Source: Petaurus breviceps papuanus
Taxonomy: Eukaryota > Chordata > Mammalia > Diprotodontia > Petauridae
Reading direction: 5' to 3'
DNA length: 64,000 nucleotides
Assembly (NCBI GenBank): GCA_028583685.1
Contig: JAMXIF010001194.1
Coordinates: 4,000,065-4,064,064 of the forward strand
Under the pieces are notes generated by a model. The model was not told the origin of the DNA, searched no databases, and worked only from the letters and a program-made list of their open reading frames with translations. The position numbers and the translations under genes are program-made. Below, one piece after another: positions 10,531 to 21,700 of this stretch. How positions within the stretch are numbered: the stretch's first letter is position 1; each line of letters opens with the position of its first letter.

Positions 10531-11285
10531 TCTCAGCTTTGTTCTTCTGTGGTTTTGGTGTAGAACTCCTCCTTTAAGGCATATCCTAATGTGACCTATG
10601 GCCCAGGGGGCCCCCCTTCCTACAAGGGACAGTGGCTCTGTACTCACACAGATCAGATTCATGCTGAGGGGCTCTGATGCCAGAGGTGGGGAGGTGGGTA
10701 GGGATGGGATTTTTCTTGATCTTGAGCTTGTTGCTCCCACTCAGGGGTAACTGGGGAAATCTTGAAAAGCTTAAGTATGGCTCATATCTAGGGCCTCCCT
10801 CAAAAGGGAGTAACAGGGTCTCTCTTCTAGAAAAGATAAGAGTTATCCCTTCCACATCACGACTCTCCCCATTATGGTTTCAATATATTACAAATTAGGC
10901 ATAAGAAATTAAATGGGATTTTTGTTTTGAGTTTTGAAGCCACAGATGACACAGAAAAAGTTTAGAAACTCAGAAATATATAATATATATAGTTTACTAT
11001 AAACATATTTCATCTTTTAATACCATAATAATTCAGACTTTTTCTCTAGTATGAAAGGAGGGCCAAAAACTTTTCCCAAAGATTTTCCAGATGAAGGGGG
11101 CACCACGCCCCTGCTCCCAGCAATGTGGAAGGGCTAACTGTACTCTGTACAATATATATCAGGTATAGGGCAGCTGTTTATCTCCTCCATTATAGAAGAA
11201 ATGCTTAAAACACAAAAGACTGATAAGCATGCACCAACAAACACAGAAACATAAAGCTATAACCCATCACTCTCATATTCTTCTG
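10531..11285. other. Intergenic, nothing recognised
   Basis: AT-rich from 10900 to 11170. The open frames of 73-104 codons show no recognisable protein. Confidence 0.4.
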
Positions 11286-11289
11286 AGAC

Positions 11290-11490
11290 ATAAAGATGAG
11301 GAATAGTGGAGAGACCACCAGACTTGGGATCAGACCTGGTTCAAGTCCTGCTTAGACACTTACCTAGCTTTGTGATCCCGGGCAAGTAATTTAACCTCTC
11401 AGGGTCTCAGTTTCCTTATTGGTAAAATGAGGGGATTGGGTTCAATGACCTCAAAGGCCCTTTCTAGCTCTAAATCTACTATTTTAGGAT
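11290..11490 (+). repeat. MIR3 copy
   Basis: 'gtggagagaccaccagacttggg', 'tttccttattggtaaaatgag' and tail 'caatgacctcaaaggcccttt'. It seeds the start of a 127-codon chance open frame that runs on into unrelated DNA. Confidence 0.8.
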
Positions 11491-12240
11491 CATGCTGGGA
11501 GACTACTGAACAGATATTTGGGGTGTTTTGCACTCCTCTCAGACCTTTACTGTTTGAGCAGCTCACAAGGTCTATCAACACAAGCATGGCTTTGACTTTA
11601 ATCCTTCAGCTGCAGAGTCCTCCTGATGGTAATGGTTCCCTTTTGCTCTCTGCTCTCCCACACCCAATAGGCAACCAAGTCTGGAAATATCCATTTCCCA
11701 GGATCACTGGCTGGCCTGCACCTAGAAAAAAAGGCAGAAAACAGAAGAAAACCACTAGGGACTCAGGCTCATTTAGGCAAGCACATGTTCACATTGCTGT
11801 GTGCTTCTAGCTACCCTTGCCACTAGGGGAAAGGGGAATGGAGGGGAGAGAAGTCCCTTCTCCCCACTTTCTGGAAGTCCAAGGAAAAGATATTACTAGA
11901 TAAATCCCCAAATCACTGGATAAGTACTCAGATAAAAGCCAACAATATCTGTAGGTTGGGGTCTCATACTACTCAGAAGAGTGTTTCTTTCAAAAGTGCC
12001 CAATCCCTTTGTCACTGTATTGCCTGACAATCATTTCTGGTGACCAGTAAGGAGTTGCTATGGCCATCTCAAAAAGGCTTGTGCCCTTCAGCATGGGGTC
12101 AGAGCACACATCCATCCCGTGAGAGATGCCCTAGACTAAGCAAAAAGGGGTCTTACCAGATCATCCCTGCTATATTAATAATCAGTTTTGATTAGGATGG
12201 GAGGACTGAGGAGAAATAGGATCAGGCCAGGAGGAGGTAG
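11491..12240. other. Intergenic, nothing recognised
   Basis: Apparently repeat-poor for 750 bp. No splice-framed exon or known protein is seen. Confidence 0.4.
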
Positions 12241-12242
12241 GA

Positions 12243-12410
12243 AAGAGGTAGATGGCTCAGTGAATAGAGCACCAGCCCAGAATCAGGAGGACCTGAGTTC
12301 AAATTTGGCCTCAGACACTTAACACTTACTAGCTGTGTGACCTTGGGTGAGTCACTTAACCCCAATTGCCCTAACTTCCCCCCTCCAAAAAGCAAAGAAA
12401 AAAAAAGGAA
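12243..12410 (+). mobile_element. tRNA-derived marsupial SINE
   Basis: Full SINE body ('ggctcagtgaatagagc', 'gaggacctgagttcaaatt', 'cacttaaccccaattgcc') ending in a short A tail that merges into the purine tract. Confidence 0.9.
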
Positions 12411-12725
12411 AGGGGGAGGAGGAGTGAAGGAGAAGTGTGGAGAAATGAGCGTGGGGGGTGAGTATTATGGGAGAAGGTGTGATATGGAGGGCTATAATGG
12501 ATAAGGGAGGAAGAAGCAAGAATGTGGAGGAAAGGAGAACTTTAGGAATATGGGGGATACAAATAAGGAGGAGAAAGAAATATGGAAGGAGAAAAGGGAG
12601 AAGGAGAAATGTAACAGGAGAAAAATAGGGGAAGGAGCTATAATGGAGGAGGAATAGGGGAGAAGGAATGAGGAGTATGGAGATTATAATGGGGGAGGGA
12701 ACAAGGTAAGGAGAAATGTTAGAGG
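12411..12725. repeat. Long purine (GGA/GAA) tract
   Basis: About 315 bp of almost pure A/G on the plus strand starting exactly at the SINE A tail. It produces a chance 138-codon minus-strand open frame rich in Leu, Pro and Ser. Confidence 0.9.
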
Positions 12726-13135
12726 CTGTAATAGTGGGAGGAAGCAAGTGTGATCCAAGGAAGGGCAAGGCAGATCAAGCTGTGGTTGACCTTATTTTGG
12801 GGAGGCGGGGGAGGGGAGGAGGGAAACTGCTCAGGATCTCTTGGCCCTCAGAGTAAGGTGTTAGACAGATGACAGCTTCTGAGGGCCACTTCAACTTGTC
12901 CCCATATCCCTGGCTCGAGCAGCTAGTATCCAGGGCCAAAGGGTTATCTAAGACAAGCCAGGTCCCAGCTTCAAACAAGGTATACTTATGTGTGTATGTG
13001 TGCAGATTTTTACACATGTAAATGTATATACAAATAAACACATGTAAGTGGGAATGTTTACTATTTTTCAGGACAATATAAGGGAACTATTTCACCTTAT
13101 CATGTCTTAGAATTATAAAATACAGAATATCATAT
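12726..13135. other. Intergenic, nothing recognised
   Basis: Only a short 'tatgtgtgtatgtgtg' simple sequence around 12987 stands out. Confidence 0.4.
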
Positions 13136-13137
13136 TT

Positions 13138-13365
13138 CCTTCACTGTAAAATTAAGAGGGTTGGATTCCATGACTTCTAAGGTCCCCCAGTGATCCTGTA
13201 AGAGCTGGAAGGAGTCCTCTAGTCCAAAGTCCTTATTAGAAAGAGGAGGAAACTGAGGGGAATGGACTTACTAAAGTCCTACAATGAGTTAGTTGCAGAG
13301 TCAGGACAAGAACCCGAATTTCCTCACCCCTAGTCTCATGCTCTTCCCATCATACCCCGTTGCTT
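13138..13365. repeat. Two MIR3 fragments in opposite orientation
   Basis: A plus-strand MIR3 tail (13138-13195, 'aagagggttggattccatgac') abuts a minus-strand MIR3 (13196-13365, 'agctggaaggagtcctctagtcc', 'gaggaggaaactgag'). Confidence 0.75.
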
Positions 13366-14089
13366 GAAAAAATAAACCAACAGTCCATGTACATATGCAA
13401 ACATATAGACTTAGATATTCATATGCACACATAGCTTCCTCTTCTGCCCCCAGTAAACACACACATGGAATGGCTTTGTAAGAGGGAAAGTGTTGTCAAC
13501 GCTTAATCTCCTTCAAAGGAACCAGAGTCACAGAATCTTAGAGATGGAAGGAGCCTCAGAAGTCTAATCCACACCTGAAGAGAATCCCAGGTAAGTGGTC
13601 ATCCAGCCTCCACCGTAAACCCCTTGTGATGGCCAAGCTGCCACCTCCCAGTGAAGGGAGCTCGGAGGCCACCCAGTGCAGTCCACCCTTGTGCAGGACA
13701 GAGCCTTGCACATCATAGGATGTACTTGAAGTGTTTAATGGAGGGCATTGTTGAGCAGTCTTCAGTCAGCCTCTGCTGCACAGCCCACTTGCTCATGGGG
13801 TAACTTCCTCCACCTGGGGACAACTGAGCTCCAACCAAGCTTTATTTTTTTTTCAAGCTTCAATCTGGTGATCTGAGGTCAGTCAGATTGTACCAAGTAA
13901 AGCAGATCTAATTTTTCTTCTGCTTATTAGTACTTGCTTTCTGGCTACTTTATTCTCTGCTCAGTTATGGTCTGATGACTTATACTTTTCCCCACACCCC
14001 TGTCTTATGTTGAGCTGAAATCTGCCTTTCCTTGAATCTATTACTTCTAGCTCTGGCCTCAGGGACCAAAGCAGAGCAAATCTAAGCAG

Positions 14090-14605
14090 GAAGCTAGGTG
14101 CCCAGTGGATAGGGCACTGGACTTGGAGCCAGGAAGACAAATCCTGCTTCAAATATTTACTATCTGTGTGACCCTCAGCAAGTCACTTAACTTCTGACTG
14201 CCTCAGTTTCCTTAACTGTAAAATGGGGTTAATAATAGCAACTGTCTCACAGGGTTGTTGTGAAACTCAAATGAGATAATATTTGCAAAAAAAAAAATTG
14301 CTTAGCACAGCTGGGTGGTACAGTGGACAGAGTGCTGGGCCTGGAGTCAGGAAGACCTAAGTTCAAATGTGGCCTCAGACATTTATTAGCTGTGTGACCC
14401 TGGGCAAGTCATTTAACCTTGTTTGCCTCAGTTTTCTCAGCTGTAAAATGAGCTGGAGAAGAAAATGACAAACTCCAGCATCTTTGCCAAGAAAACCCCA
14501 AATGGGGCCATGAAGAGTCAAACATGACTGAAACATGACTGTACACATTAGCATGGTGCCCGGGACATGGGAGACACTTAATAAATGTTATTGACTCACT
14601 GACTA
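14090..14605 (+). repeat. MIR/THER1-type copy split by a SINE
   Basis: 5' part 14090-14310 ('tgcccagtggatagggcac', 'ctgtaaaatggggttaataa', 'ctcacagggttgttgtga'). The 3' end resumes at about 14550 ('gtgcccgggacatgggagac', 'aataaatgttattgac'). Confidence 0.8.
14311..14548 (+). mobile_element. tRNA-derived marsupial SINE, long-tailed type
   Basis: The body is followed by the extended tail 'gccaagaaaaccccaaatgg ... gaagagtcaaacatgactg'. It splits the MIR at a 'ttagca' site. Confidence 0.9.
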
Positions 14606-15229
14606 AAATGTGGTGCTCTGAACTGAACATAAACTCCAGCTGTAGTCTGACCAGGGCACTATGGAGTCAAAACGAAGTTGAAATTTCTCTAGGCTTTTTT
14701 GTTTGTTTGTTTTTAATTGATGATGTCATACTGATAGCATATTGAACAAACCTTTCTTAGGTGAAACACCACCAGTTATTCCTATTCCTTTGCCTCTCTA
14801 TTTGTATTGCTGACCTTTTCATGTCGGGTTTCAGGATGGCATTTCCATCCCTGGAAGTCTTCAAACAGAAGCTGAGTGACAACTCACCAAGCATTCAAAG
14901 TCATTCAATTAAAAAAATATTGTAAGGGACCCACTACCAGCTGTGGGGCCCTCTTGGAGAAGGGAGTCATAACCCAGCTGGATTCTGTATTTGAGCTGTT
15001 GATTTTTTTTAACCCAAATGCAGGACTTTATGTGGTGTTTATGGGGGAGTTTATCCCATTATTCAAGCCTTTAAGATTATTTTGGATCCTGACTATGCCA
15101 TCTAAGGTATTAACTTTTCTCCTAACATTAACTAAAAATATGACAAGGATGCCTTCTATGTCTTCAGTTAAGGCTCTACTAAAAAATGTTGAACATCACA
15201 GAGGCACTTGAGTACCCAATTCCGTTGAT

Positions 15230-15520
15230 GCACCTAGAACACTAGACTGGTAAGAGACTTGGTCTCTCGTACAACTTAGTGACTAGCTGGCTGGGTGACT
15301 ATGGATAAACCACTTTCAATGTCCTCATCTGTAAGATGAGGATGCTGGGCTGAATAACCTCTCAAGCCCATTTTTGCTGTAACATTCCATGTTCTATGTG
15401 CTAAGCTCTCATCTATTAGCTGAATTTGATATTCTGTATTCTAAGGTGGATTCTTCCAATTCTAACATTCTGTGTTTGGGAGCCACTTCCAATTCTGAAA
15501 TTTTAGTCTCATGTTTATTG
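15230..15520 (+). repeat. MIR3 with expanded tail array
   Basis: MIR3 body to about 15350, then repeated imperfect units of the tail ('attcttccaattctaacattctg', 'cacttccaattctgaaat'). Confidence 0.65.
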
Positions 15521-15904
15521 ATATTATCATTCTGTGATCCATTAAATTCTTTTTCCTGTATCCCCCATCTTCCACACACTTATACCTTCTGAGTAAACAG
15601 GACCCTGATTTCACGCCTATAAAAATGATTGAAATTAAGACAGTTTCTGAGTCACAGAAGGTTTTGAAGTTGGTTCAGGGCAGGGTGTGTGTGCCTTAGG
15701 CATGAAATTATAGTCTCACATTATTTGTCCTTGGGGACAAGGGCATGAAAATTCTACCCTTGAGACAGGAAAGGTAAGAAATGTGACCCATCCAACATCT
15801 CCCCCTCTCCCAGGAGCTACCCCTGCTATGGAATACTGTTGTATAACTGGTCCTTGAAATATATGTTGAGGTGAGAAAAGGGGTAGGACTTAGGGAGGGG
15901 GAAG

Positions 15905-16080
15905 ATAGTAAGGAAGAAAGAAATTTAGGAAGCATCCAGTCCAATCCCCTCATAATGCATAGGAGAAAACTGAGTCCTAGAGAGGGGACAGAACTTGCCC
16001 ACATTGAGGAGCCATGACCAGAGCTGGGTCTGCTGGTTTTCAGTCCAGTGCTCTTCCTGTTACAGCATAATACTCTCCCA
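15905..16080 (-). repeat. MIR3 copy
   Basis: 'atccagtccaatcccctcat', 'ggagaaaactgagtcctag', 'agtgctcttcctgttacag'. Confidence 0.75.
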
Positions 16081-17091
16081 GGAGCCTAGCACAGGGCTGG
16101 TACTCCCCAAAGTGCTCCTAAAGCACTGAATGAATGCAAGAGAGTTCTTGTCAGAGGACATCCTCTCTCACCAGCTAGGATGATTTTTTTGTCCCACTGT
16201 GTTATGATTTCCAAATTGCCTATGAACAGATTCAACATCTCCCAGTTGCATATTTTTTTTCTTTCTTTGCTTGCAAGACAAGAAGCAAGGAGATAAGCAT
16301 CCCCTTTGGGACAAGAAAGGGGCTAGTCACAAAGACTGGCTGGGATTGCTCTCACCAACACTTAGCCTTGGCAGCCTGGGGGAGACAGGAACAGGTTTTG
16401 TAAGGAAATGAACAAAAGGGTTTATCAGAGCCAAGGGAAAAGGACACTCCCCCAAAAGTGAGGATCAAGAGACATGTGTGACCTTGGACAAGTCATTTTT
16501 CATCTCTGGGTTTTGGTTATCCTGTAGGTCAAACAGGGAGAATCTCACTGGTAGTGAAGGTGTTTGGGGACAATTGTCCTCACTCAACATCTCTAGAACT
16601 TAACATATATAATATCATAATCATAAATATTAATTTATGTAACCATAATAATCGCAAAATATTAGCACTGGGAAGGACCTGGGAAGCTCTTCCACTGGTC
16701 CTAACTTCCCTTCCCTGCTTCACCCCCCACTCAGAACTTATTCTTATTGTTGCCATCACTCAACATGGGAGGGAAGAGACCTTCAATCTCCAGCTCCTAT
16801 CAGAAAATGGGATTGGAGGCCTCCTGGATACAATGATCTCCTAGCTTCATCTACAGAAAGAGTATCTACACTCGTGCTGCTCACCACTAACATCTGAGAG
16901 AATATTATCTTTAGCCTTCTATCTCTACCAAGGGCCATCACTTTTGAGGAAGAAGGCATACTGCTGCCAGTACTGTTACTCTGGCCTCTGAAGTGGCCTG
17001 GAGCTAGGGAGAGACTTTGCCCAGGATCCTGCTGGCTATGTTACCACTGACCCTCTTTGTCCCACAGTAGTCTCTCTCAAAGATTGTGATG
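16081..17091. other. Intergenic with one MIR remnant
   Basis: A MIR scrap lies at about 16475-16545 ('tgtgtgaccttggacaagtc'). Otherwise no recognisable feature. Confidence 0.45.
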
Positions 17092-19350
17092 GAAAGGAAT
17101 AGAACAGGCAGAGCCAAGATTCAGAGTAGAAGGAAGCAGTAAAGTAAGCTCCCCCAACCCAGCTGAAACTCCTTCAGACAAATCTAGAAAACACACCAGA
17201 CTGAATTGTGATGGGGAAGTCCAAGACAAAGTTACAGGGAAACATTTTTCCAGTCAAGGTTGGCATATGGAGACAGACAGAGAGGTCTGTGGAAACTGGG
17301 GACAGGGGCTGTTTAGGAGTACCATGTGGGGAGCATTCCAGTGCAGTGAAAGGCTATCCAACCAGAATGAGCAGAGGTTTCACACTCTTCCCAGGGCATC
17401 CCCCCAACCCATACCAATAGGGCCAGGTGTCAACCAACAGCTTTGTCATCTACTACCCAGTTCTGGGTCACAGATTCAGATATTCTACAGAGTGGAATGA
17501 TGAAGGATCCTGTGCTGGTGTGGCATTCCTGGGTATGAAGGCCCTGGGCATTGTTCAAACAAAGGAACAGGTTCAGAAGCAAGCAGCAGGTGTGTCTCAG
17601 AAGAATCCCAGACTGAAGGGGAACCTGCAGTTCTGTCACTCTGAACCAGCAGAACTTTGCAGTTGAGTGATAGAGACTGAGTCCAGCAGCATCTACTATT
17701 CTCAGACTCAAACCCAGGTCATGAACTTGCAGGCTTCAGACTAGGAGGACAGCAATCAGACCACTTTGGGATCATGGGAAGCTTATAGGTCTCCGAGATG
17801 TCCCTGAGATCCTGGAGCAACACAACACTCAATACCCCAAGCAAACAACAATAGGGCCAGCCTAGACTTTCCCTCTAGAGGTGTCTGGCCCTAACATCAT
17901 GTCCAAAGTCAGGAAACAGCCTGGAAGAATGAGCAAACAAACAACAAAAAAAGAATCTGACCATAAAAAGCTATTATAGGGCTGGTGATGCTCACAACAC
18001 AAACTTAGAAAAAGAGAATAACTAAAAGATCTACAAGCAAAGCCTCAGAGAAAGACACAGATTGGGCACAAATACAACAAGAATTCCTAGAATAGATGAA
18101 ACAAGAGTTTAAAATGTTTTTGTAAATGAAATGAGAACACTAGAGGAAAAATTGGAAAAGAAATGAGTGATGGAAGAATTAGGAAGGGTATTAACAGTTT
18201 GGCACAAAAGGTATAAAACCCTGCCTAAGCAACAAACTCTCTGAAAACTAGAATAAACCAAATGGACACCAATGATTCCATGAGTCAAAAAATGGAAAAA
18301 AAAATAGAAAAAAATTTAAGGTATTTTATAGCAAAAACAACTGATTTGGAAAATAGATGAAGGAGAAAAAAGGGTAAGGATCATTGTACTACCTGAATAC
18401 TATGACCAAAAAAAAATGTCTGGACATCATATTTCAAGAAAACTTAAAAGAAAACTGTCCAGAACTCTTAGAACCAATGTCAAAATAGAAAGAATTTACT
18501 GGTAACCTTCTGACAAAAATTCCCAAATAAGAACTTCCAGGAATAAAAATCCAGTGCTTCTAGGTCAAAGAAAAAAAATATTACAAGCAGCCAGAAATTA
18601 AGAATTCTTAAGTACTGAGGAGCCACAGTCAGGATCCCATATGATTTAGCAGTCACAAATATAAATGAATGGAGAGCTTGGAATACCATATTATAGAAGG
18701 CAAAGGATATAGGCTTACAGCTAAGAATAACATTCCCAGAAAAACTGAACATAAATCCAGTGGGGGAAGAGAATGGACCTTCATAAGAGTATTTCCAAGC
18801 ATTCCTGATGTAAAGACCAGAGGTGCATAGAAACTTTGAAGTTCAAACATGAGTGAAGACAAACACAAAAAGTTAACTATGAACAGGCACTAAATAAGGA
18901 TAAACTGCTTACATTTTAATATGGTGAGATGTGTGTATCCACTAAATCTTATCATCAGGAGTCATAGAAGGGGTCTAATTAGATGGAAGGTCTAGGAGTG
19001 GTTTATCATGTCTTATTCTTTTTCTTTTTTGCTTTTTTTTGGGGGGGGCAGGGATGTAATAGTAATAGAATTTAAAGATTTCCCTCTATTGGCTTGGCTT
19101 TTGGGTTGAGTGTTGAAACCCAGAGCTTGTGAATCCCACTTGTGGGATGGACTTGACGTGAAAAGAGAGGGCTGAACTGGGAGGAGCTGGTGCTGTGGAT
19201 TTAGAGAGACACAAGCAGAGGAAGAGAGGCAGAAGAATTTTTGGAAGCAGCATCGTGGAGGCAGAGAGAGAGAGAGAGAATTGCTGAGGGCCAGTTCAGG
19301 CTGCCCAGGACTGAGGAGACATGGCTGTGATGCTGGTACTTTGTCTGTCT

Positions 19351-19522
19351 TTTTTTTTGTTTGTTTTTTGGCCTTTTGGAGGGCAATTGGGGTTAAGTAA
19401 CTTTCCCAAGGTTACATGGCTAGTATTTTTGTGTGGGTGTTAAGTGTCTGAGGCTGGAACCGAGCTCGGGTCCTCTTGACACCGGGGACGGCGCTTTACT
19501 CACTATGCCACCTAGCCTCCCC
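19351..19522 (-). mobile_element. tRNA-derived SINE inside the LTR-like element
   Basis: Target duplication TTGTCTGTCT at 19341-19350 and 19523-19532. The reverse SINE body contains 'ggagggcaattggggttaag' and ends 'atgccacctagcctcccc'. Confidence 0.9.
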
Positions 19523-19557
19523 TTGTCTGTCTGTTTTGAGGTTGTTTTGCCAGATTT

Positions 19558-19730
19558 GTCCACTGGTGAAGGACAGTGCTGTTGTTGCAGAGGTTCTGGA
19601 ACCTTGCTGCTGGTTCAGGGGTCCAGAGATTGTTCTGCAGACAGAGTAAAGTGCGTCCACTGGTGAAGGCCAGTGCTGTTGTTACAGAGGTCCTGGAACC
19701 TTGCTGTTGGTTCAGAAGTCCTGAAGAAGG
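19558..19730. repeat. 97-bp tandem duplication within the LTR-like element
   Basis: 'gtccactggtgaagg' starts at 19558 and again at 19655. The units stay similar through 'ctgttgtt(g/a)cagaggt' and 'tggaaccttgctg'. Confidence 0.9.
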
Positions 19731-20682
19731 ATTTTCTTGTTGTATGTTTACAGAAATCCTGGAAGACAATTTTGCTAATGTTTTCAGGGGTCTTAGGACT
19801 GTTCTGCAGACAGAGAATGAATTAATAAGGACACCGGCAATGTATCTTGTGGCCTTGTTAAGCTTTCTCTCCCTAGGAACAGAGATTGCTGAGAACTTTT
19901 CTCCAGTCAAGATGAAAAAGAGACCTCTCTTTGGGTATTAAATGCTGTGCTTAAGTTTTTTGTAACTCAGGGGTAGATAGCCTTTTCAGTTGTGATCCAG
20001 GGGTGGGAAACTTTTGACTTTTTTGTGCTCTGTGACTGACCAAATGAATGTACTTTGTTTATGATTGGAAACTAATCTCCATTTGAGAAGAGGGGCTTTG
20101 TGATTGACTAAATGAATGTACTTTCCAGGGGTGGAGTAGTACTTAGAAATTATTGAATTACACTTGGTGAATGCTGTATTTTGAATTATGCTGTATTTTG
20201 ATTTTCTCTGTTCTTAATTTGTTACTGAATAAAATGGAGAGCAGCTATGCTGGTATTTTGAACCTTTGGGAAGTTGCCTTTGCTTGCTATTACAGGGGGG
20301 AGGCAGGGCAATTGGGGTTCAGTTACTTGCCCAAGGTCACACAAATAGTTAAGTGTTAAGTGTCTGAGGCCGGATTTGAGCTCAGGTCCTCCTGACTCCA
20401 GGGCCAGTGTTCTATTCACTGTGCCACCTAGCCGCCCCATATCATGTCTTATTCTTAAGAGAAGAATGGAGAGGAGAAAAGAAATATAATGAGGGGGGAG
20501 GGGAAGAAAGGAATATTAAGAAAATTATTCCATTGAATCAAGTTGTACAAATAGACATCTATACAAATAAAGTTGAGGAGGTAGTGGGGAGCTACTGACA
20601 CTTGAACCTCACTCTAATCTTAACTGGTCAAAGAAGAGAAGAATATATACACACATAGAGTTGGGTCAAAAAACGCATCTTA

Positions 20683-20970
20683 TGGGGTGGCCAGGTAGCA
20701 CAGTGAGTAAGAGCACTGGCTCCAGTGTTGAGAAGACCTGGAGATCGAATCCAGGGCTCAGACACTTAGCACCCACTGAGAAACACCTGGCCGTGTAACC
20801 TTGAGCAAGTTACTTAACCCCAATTGCTTAGGGGCGGCCAGGTGGCTCAGCGAGTAAGAGCACCGGCTCCAGTGTTGGGATGACCTGGATCAAATCCCGG
20901 CTCAGATACTCAGCACCACACCCAGAAATAACTGGCCGTGTAACCTTGAGCAAGTTACTTAACCCTGATT
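20683..20970 (+). mobile_element. Head-to-tail SINE dimer
   Basis: Two copies of one SINE subfamily ('ggccaggtggctcagcgagt', 'aactggccgtgtaaccttga') run at 20683-20830 and 20831-20970 with no A tail between them. One target duplication, GCATCTTA (20675-20682 and 20971-20978), flanks the pair. Confidence 0.85.
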
Positions 20971-21139
20971 GCATCTTACGGGCAAATGGGAGAAAGGAGA
21001 GGGTAAAATTAGTAGGAGGGTGGTTTAAGGGAAGGATTAGTATTAAACAATACAAACTAAGAATCTGCAAAAGTATTTGTGGTTCTTTTTGAGGTGGCAA
21101 ATGGGAATCTGAAGGGGTGCCCATAAACTGGGGAATGGC

Positions 21140-21245
21140 AGAGCAAATATATATATATATATACACACACACATACACATATACAATATATACATATATG
21201 TGCATGTATGTACGCATATATATAAATGTATGTATATATATATTT
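21140..21245. repeat. (AT)n(AC)n microsatellite
   Basis: 'atatatatatatacacacac' and related TA/CA words within the HAL1 3' region. Confidence 0.9.
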
Positions 21246-21700
21246 TTCCTGTTTTAAAAATTTTATTTACAAACCCAAATTTTCTTCCTCTCCCTCCCTG
21301 ACCCTTTGAGAAAGCAAGAAAAATAAAACCTATTACAAATGTATATAGCCATGCAAAATACATTTCCACATTAGATATATTCCAAGCAAAAAAGAAAAGA
21401 AAGAAAGACATAGAAGAAAATATGTTTCAATCTGTAGTCTGAATCCATCAGTTCTCTTTCTGGATGTGGATAGCATGTTTCACCATGAGTCTTTGGAATT
21501 GTAGTTGGTCATTGTATTGATCAGAGTTACTAAATCTTTCAGAGGTGATTATCTTTACAGTTTTTCTGTTATTATATACATTTTTCTCCTGGTTCTTTAT
21601 TCTGCATCAGTTCATAAAAGTTTTCCCAGTCAACTAGACCCTTCATCATTTCCTTCAGCTTTCATCATTTCTATCACATTCATATCACATTCTAATCACA
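21245..21700 (-). mobile_element. L1 3' end inserted in reverse within the HAL1
   Basis: Reads as the reverse complement of the L1 3' UTR ('aacctattacaaatgtatat', 'gcatgtttcaccatgagtc', 'tgcatcagttcataaaag'). The host element continues at about 21705. Confidence 0.75.

Larger units (their letters stand above)
13530..15215 (-). repeat. L3/CR1 LINE, mosaic with insertions
   Basis: The reverse L3 order is preserved in pieces: 'agaatcttagagatggaagg' (13540), 'gtggtcatccagcctcc' (13595), 'aaatctgcctttccttga' (14020), 'taaaatgtggtgctctgaactg' (14604), 'tagtctgaccagggcac' (14644), and an upstream ORF-region block 'tattttggatcctgacta' to 'aatgttgaacatcacag' (15078-15200). A MIR, itself holding a SINE, interrupts it at 14090-14605. 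Confidence 0.75.
19055..20294. mobile_element. Solo-LTR-like element (unassigned family)
   Basis: Begins TGTAATAG and ends CTATTACA, an 8-bp inverted terminal match of TG...CA form. AATAAA at 20228-20233 lies about 60 bp before the 3' end, as in many LTRs. An imperfect direct repeat GGGGG(A)GGCAGGG lies on both sides; it is longer than usual for an LTR and partly host SINE sequence. About 1.07 kb remain after removing a nested SINE. It is an old fossil copy. I cannot name the family, and another transposon class is possible. Confidence 0.5.
19021..20439 (-). mobile_element. tRNA-derived SINE inserted in the HAL1, itself split
   Basis: A perfect 17-bp target duplication TATCATGTCTTATTCTT lies at 19004-19020 and 20440-20456. 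The poly-T end is at 19021-19040 and the SINE body at 20295-20439 ('gaggcagggcaattgggg' to 'gtgccacctagccgcccc'). The two parts are separated by an LTR-like insert. Confidence 0.9.

Noticed and set aside
11427-11810. 127-codon plus-strand frame
   Set aside because: It begins inside a MIR3 and continues through unrelated unique DNA with no recognisable domain.
12352-12768. 138-codon Leu/Pro-rich minus-strand frame
   Set aside because: It is the complement of a purine tract plus a SINE tail.
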